Shown piece by piece: positions 5,457-5,814 of a stretch of 5,814 nucleotides of DNA. The DNA is from Deltaproteobacteria bacterium. GTDB taxonomy: Bacteria; Desulfobacterota; Desulfobulbia; Desulfobulbales; VMSU01. The notes beneath the pieces were generated by a model. That model was not told the DNA's origin and searched no databases. It worked only from the letters and a program-made list of their open reading frames with translations. The translations under genes and the position numbers were made by a program. The stretch's first letter is position 1, and each line of letters opens with the position of its first letter. The stretch spans positions 1 to 5,814 of the forward strand of contig JAJYJA010000152.1 of the NCBI GenBank assembly GCA_021789795.1, read 5' to 3'.

Positions 5457-5497
5457 CGGGCCTGGAAGTTATTGAAAGTATCGCTCGAACATGATAG

Positions 5498-5529
5498 AAA
5501 TAAGGTTGCTTTGGCTAAAAAATAAGGTT
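5498..5529 (+). repeat. Two 10-bp direct repeats, AAATAAGGTT
   Basis: AAATAAGGTT occurs at 5498-5507 and 5520-5529, offset by 22 bp (about two helical turns), in the AT-rich leader of the cytochrome gene. It may be a tandem protein-binding site or a small duplication. A T8 run (5534-5541) follows, without a hairpin in front of it. Confidence 0.4.
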
Positions 5530-5557
5530 CGTCTTTTTTTTACATAACTCAAAACTA

Positions 5558-5563
5558 GGGAGG
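5558..5563 (+). promoter_or_regulatory. Ribosome binding site of the cytochrome gene
   Basis: GGGAGG lies 5 nt before ATG 5569, followed by an A-rich spacer. It fixes the start of the cytochrome gene and suggests efficient translation. Confidence 0.8.
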
Positions 5564-5568
5564 AAAAA

Positions 5569-5814
5569 ATGAACAAAAAACTGCTTGTGGGCCTGTTTTC
5601 CGTGTTCATGGCCTGGGCGCCGTGGAGCGGTTACGCAGCTCAAACCATCGACGCGCCACACCGAAATCTGGACAGCAACGAGGCGACGGAGGACTGCACC
5701 TACTGCCACTTCGCCAACTATCAGCCCAGCGATTGCCTCCGCTGCCACAACAACCCCACCGCCCCTTACGGCGACAGCACCGCGCCTCAGGTGGTAACTC
5801 ATAAGGGTCTGGAG
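5569..5814 (+). CDS. Exported multihaem cytochrome c, 5' part only
   Basis: The gene runs off the right edge; 82 residues are visible. The N-terminus is a classical Sec signal peptide: MNKK, a hydrophobic core LLVGLFSVFMAWAPW and a probable cleavage after GYAA (residue 24). The mature part has two c-type haem motifs only 13 residues apart, CTYCH (43-47) and CLRCH (56-60). His31 and His78 are possible distal haem ligands. Close spacing of CXXCH motifs in a low-complexity, His/Asn/Pro-rich context is typical of multihaem cytochromes of metal- and sulfur-reducing Desulfuromonadales, which carry electrons in the periplasm or to the cell surface. Total haem number and exact family cannot be told from this fragment. 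It has its own -24/-12 promoter and operator-like repeats, and is separated from parC by terminators, so it is a distinct transcription unit, probably regulated by growth conditions. Confidence 0.88.
   Translation, partial: MNKKLLVGLFSVFMAWAPWSGYAAQTIDAPHRNLDSNEATEDCTYCHFANYQPSDCLRCHNNPTAPYGDSTAPQVVTHKGLE

Noticed and set aside
5515..5804. Open frames on both strands overlapping the cytochrome gene
   Set aside because: They are other-frame readings of a gene with a clear signal peptide, Shine-Dalgarno and two CXXCH motifs.
1..5814. CRISPR array, tRNA or rRNA
   Set aside because: No regularly spaced direct repeats and no tRNA- or rRNA-like conserved sequence seen on either strand.

Overview
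The window reads as a high-GC chromosomal segment of an anaerobic, cytochrome-rich bacterium, most likely Desulfuromonadales/Geobacterales or a relative. This is inferred from a secreted CXXCH multihaem cytochrome c behind a -24/-12 (sigma-54) promoter, and from the style of the intergenic palindromic repeats. No marker gene fixes the taxonomy.

Layout: 1-484 is non-coding. It holds a structured GC-rich segment and a ~150-bp imperfect palindrome (259-408) flanked by 7-bp direct repeats, which looks like a MITE. From 485 to 5062 four genes on the + strand overlap end to end: parE (topoisomerase IV subunit B, 612 aa), a HEPN-domain protein of the HI0074/HepT type (137 aa), an MNT minimal nucleotidyltransferase of the MntA type (110 aa), and parC (topoisomerase IV subunit A, 667 aa). 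The overlaps are 1, 4 and 7 nt, so the unit is almost certainly co-transcribed and translationally coupled. From 5063 to 5568 there are two terminator-like hairpins after parC, then a regulatory region with a -24/-12 promoter, a perfect inverted repeat and repeated AGTATCA-type half-sites. From 5569 to the window edge is the start of an exported multihaem cytochrome c.

How the genes fit together: ParE and ParC should form a heterotetrameric type IIA topoisomerase (decatenation and relaxation). HEPN and MNT resemble the HepT/MntA type VII toxin-antitoxin pair, in which the MNT enzyme adenylylates the HEPN RNase on the Tyr of its RX4HXY motif. Both catalytic motifs are intact. The main point of interest is this apparently complete toxin-antitoxin pair wired by overlapping codons between two essential topoisomerase genes. 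Secondary points are the non-consensus quinolone-pocket residues in ParC and ParE, the MITE-like palindrome upstream of parE, and the dense operator-like architecture at the cytochrome promoter.
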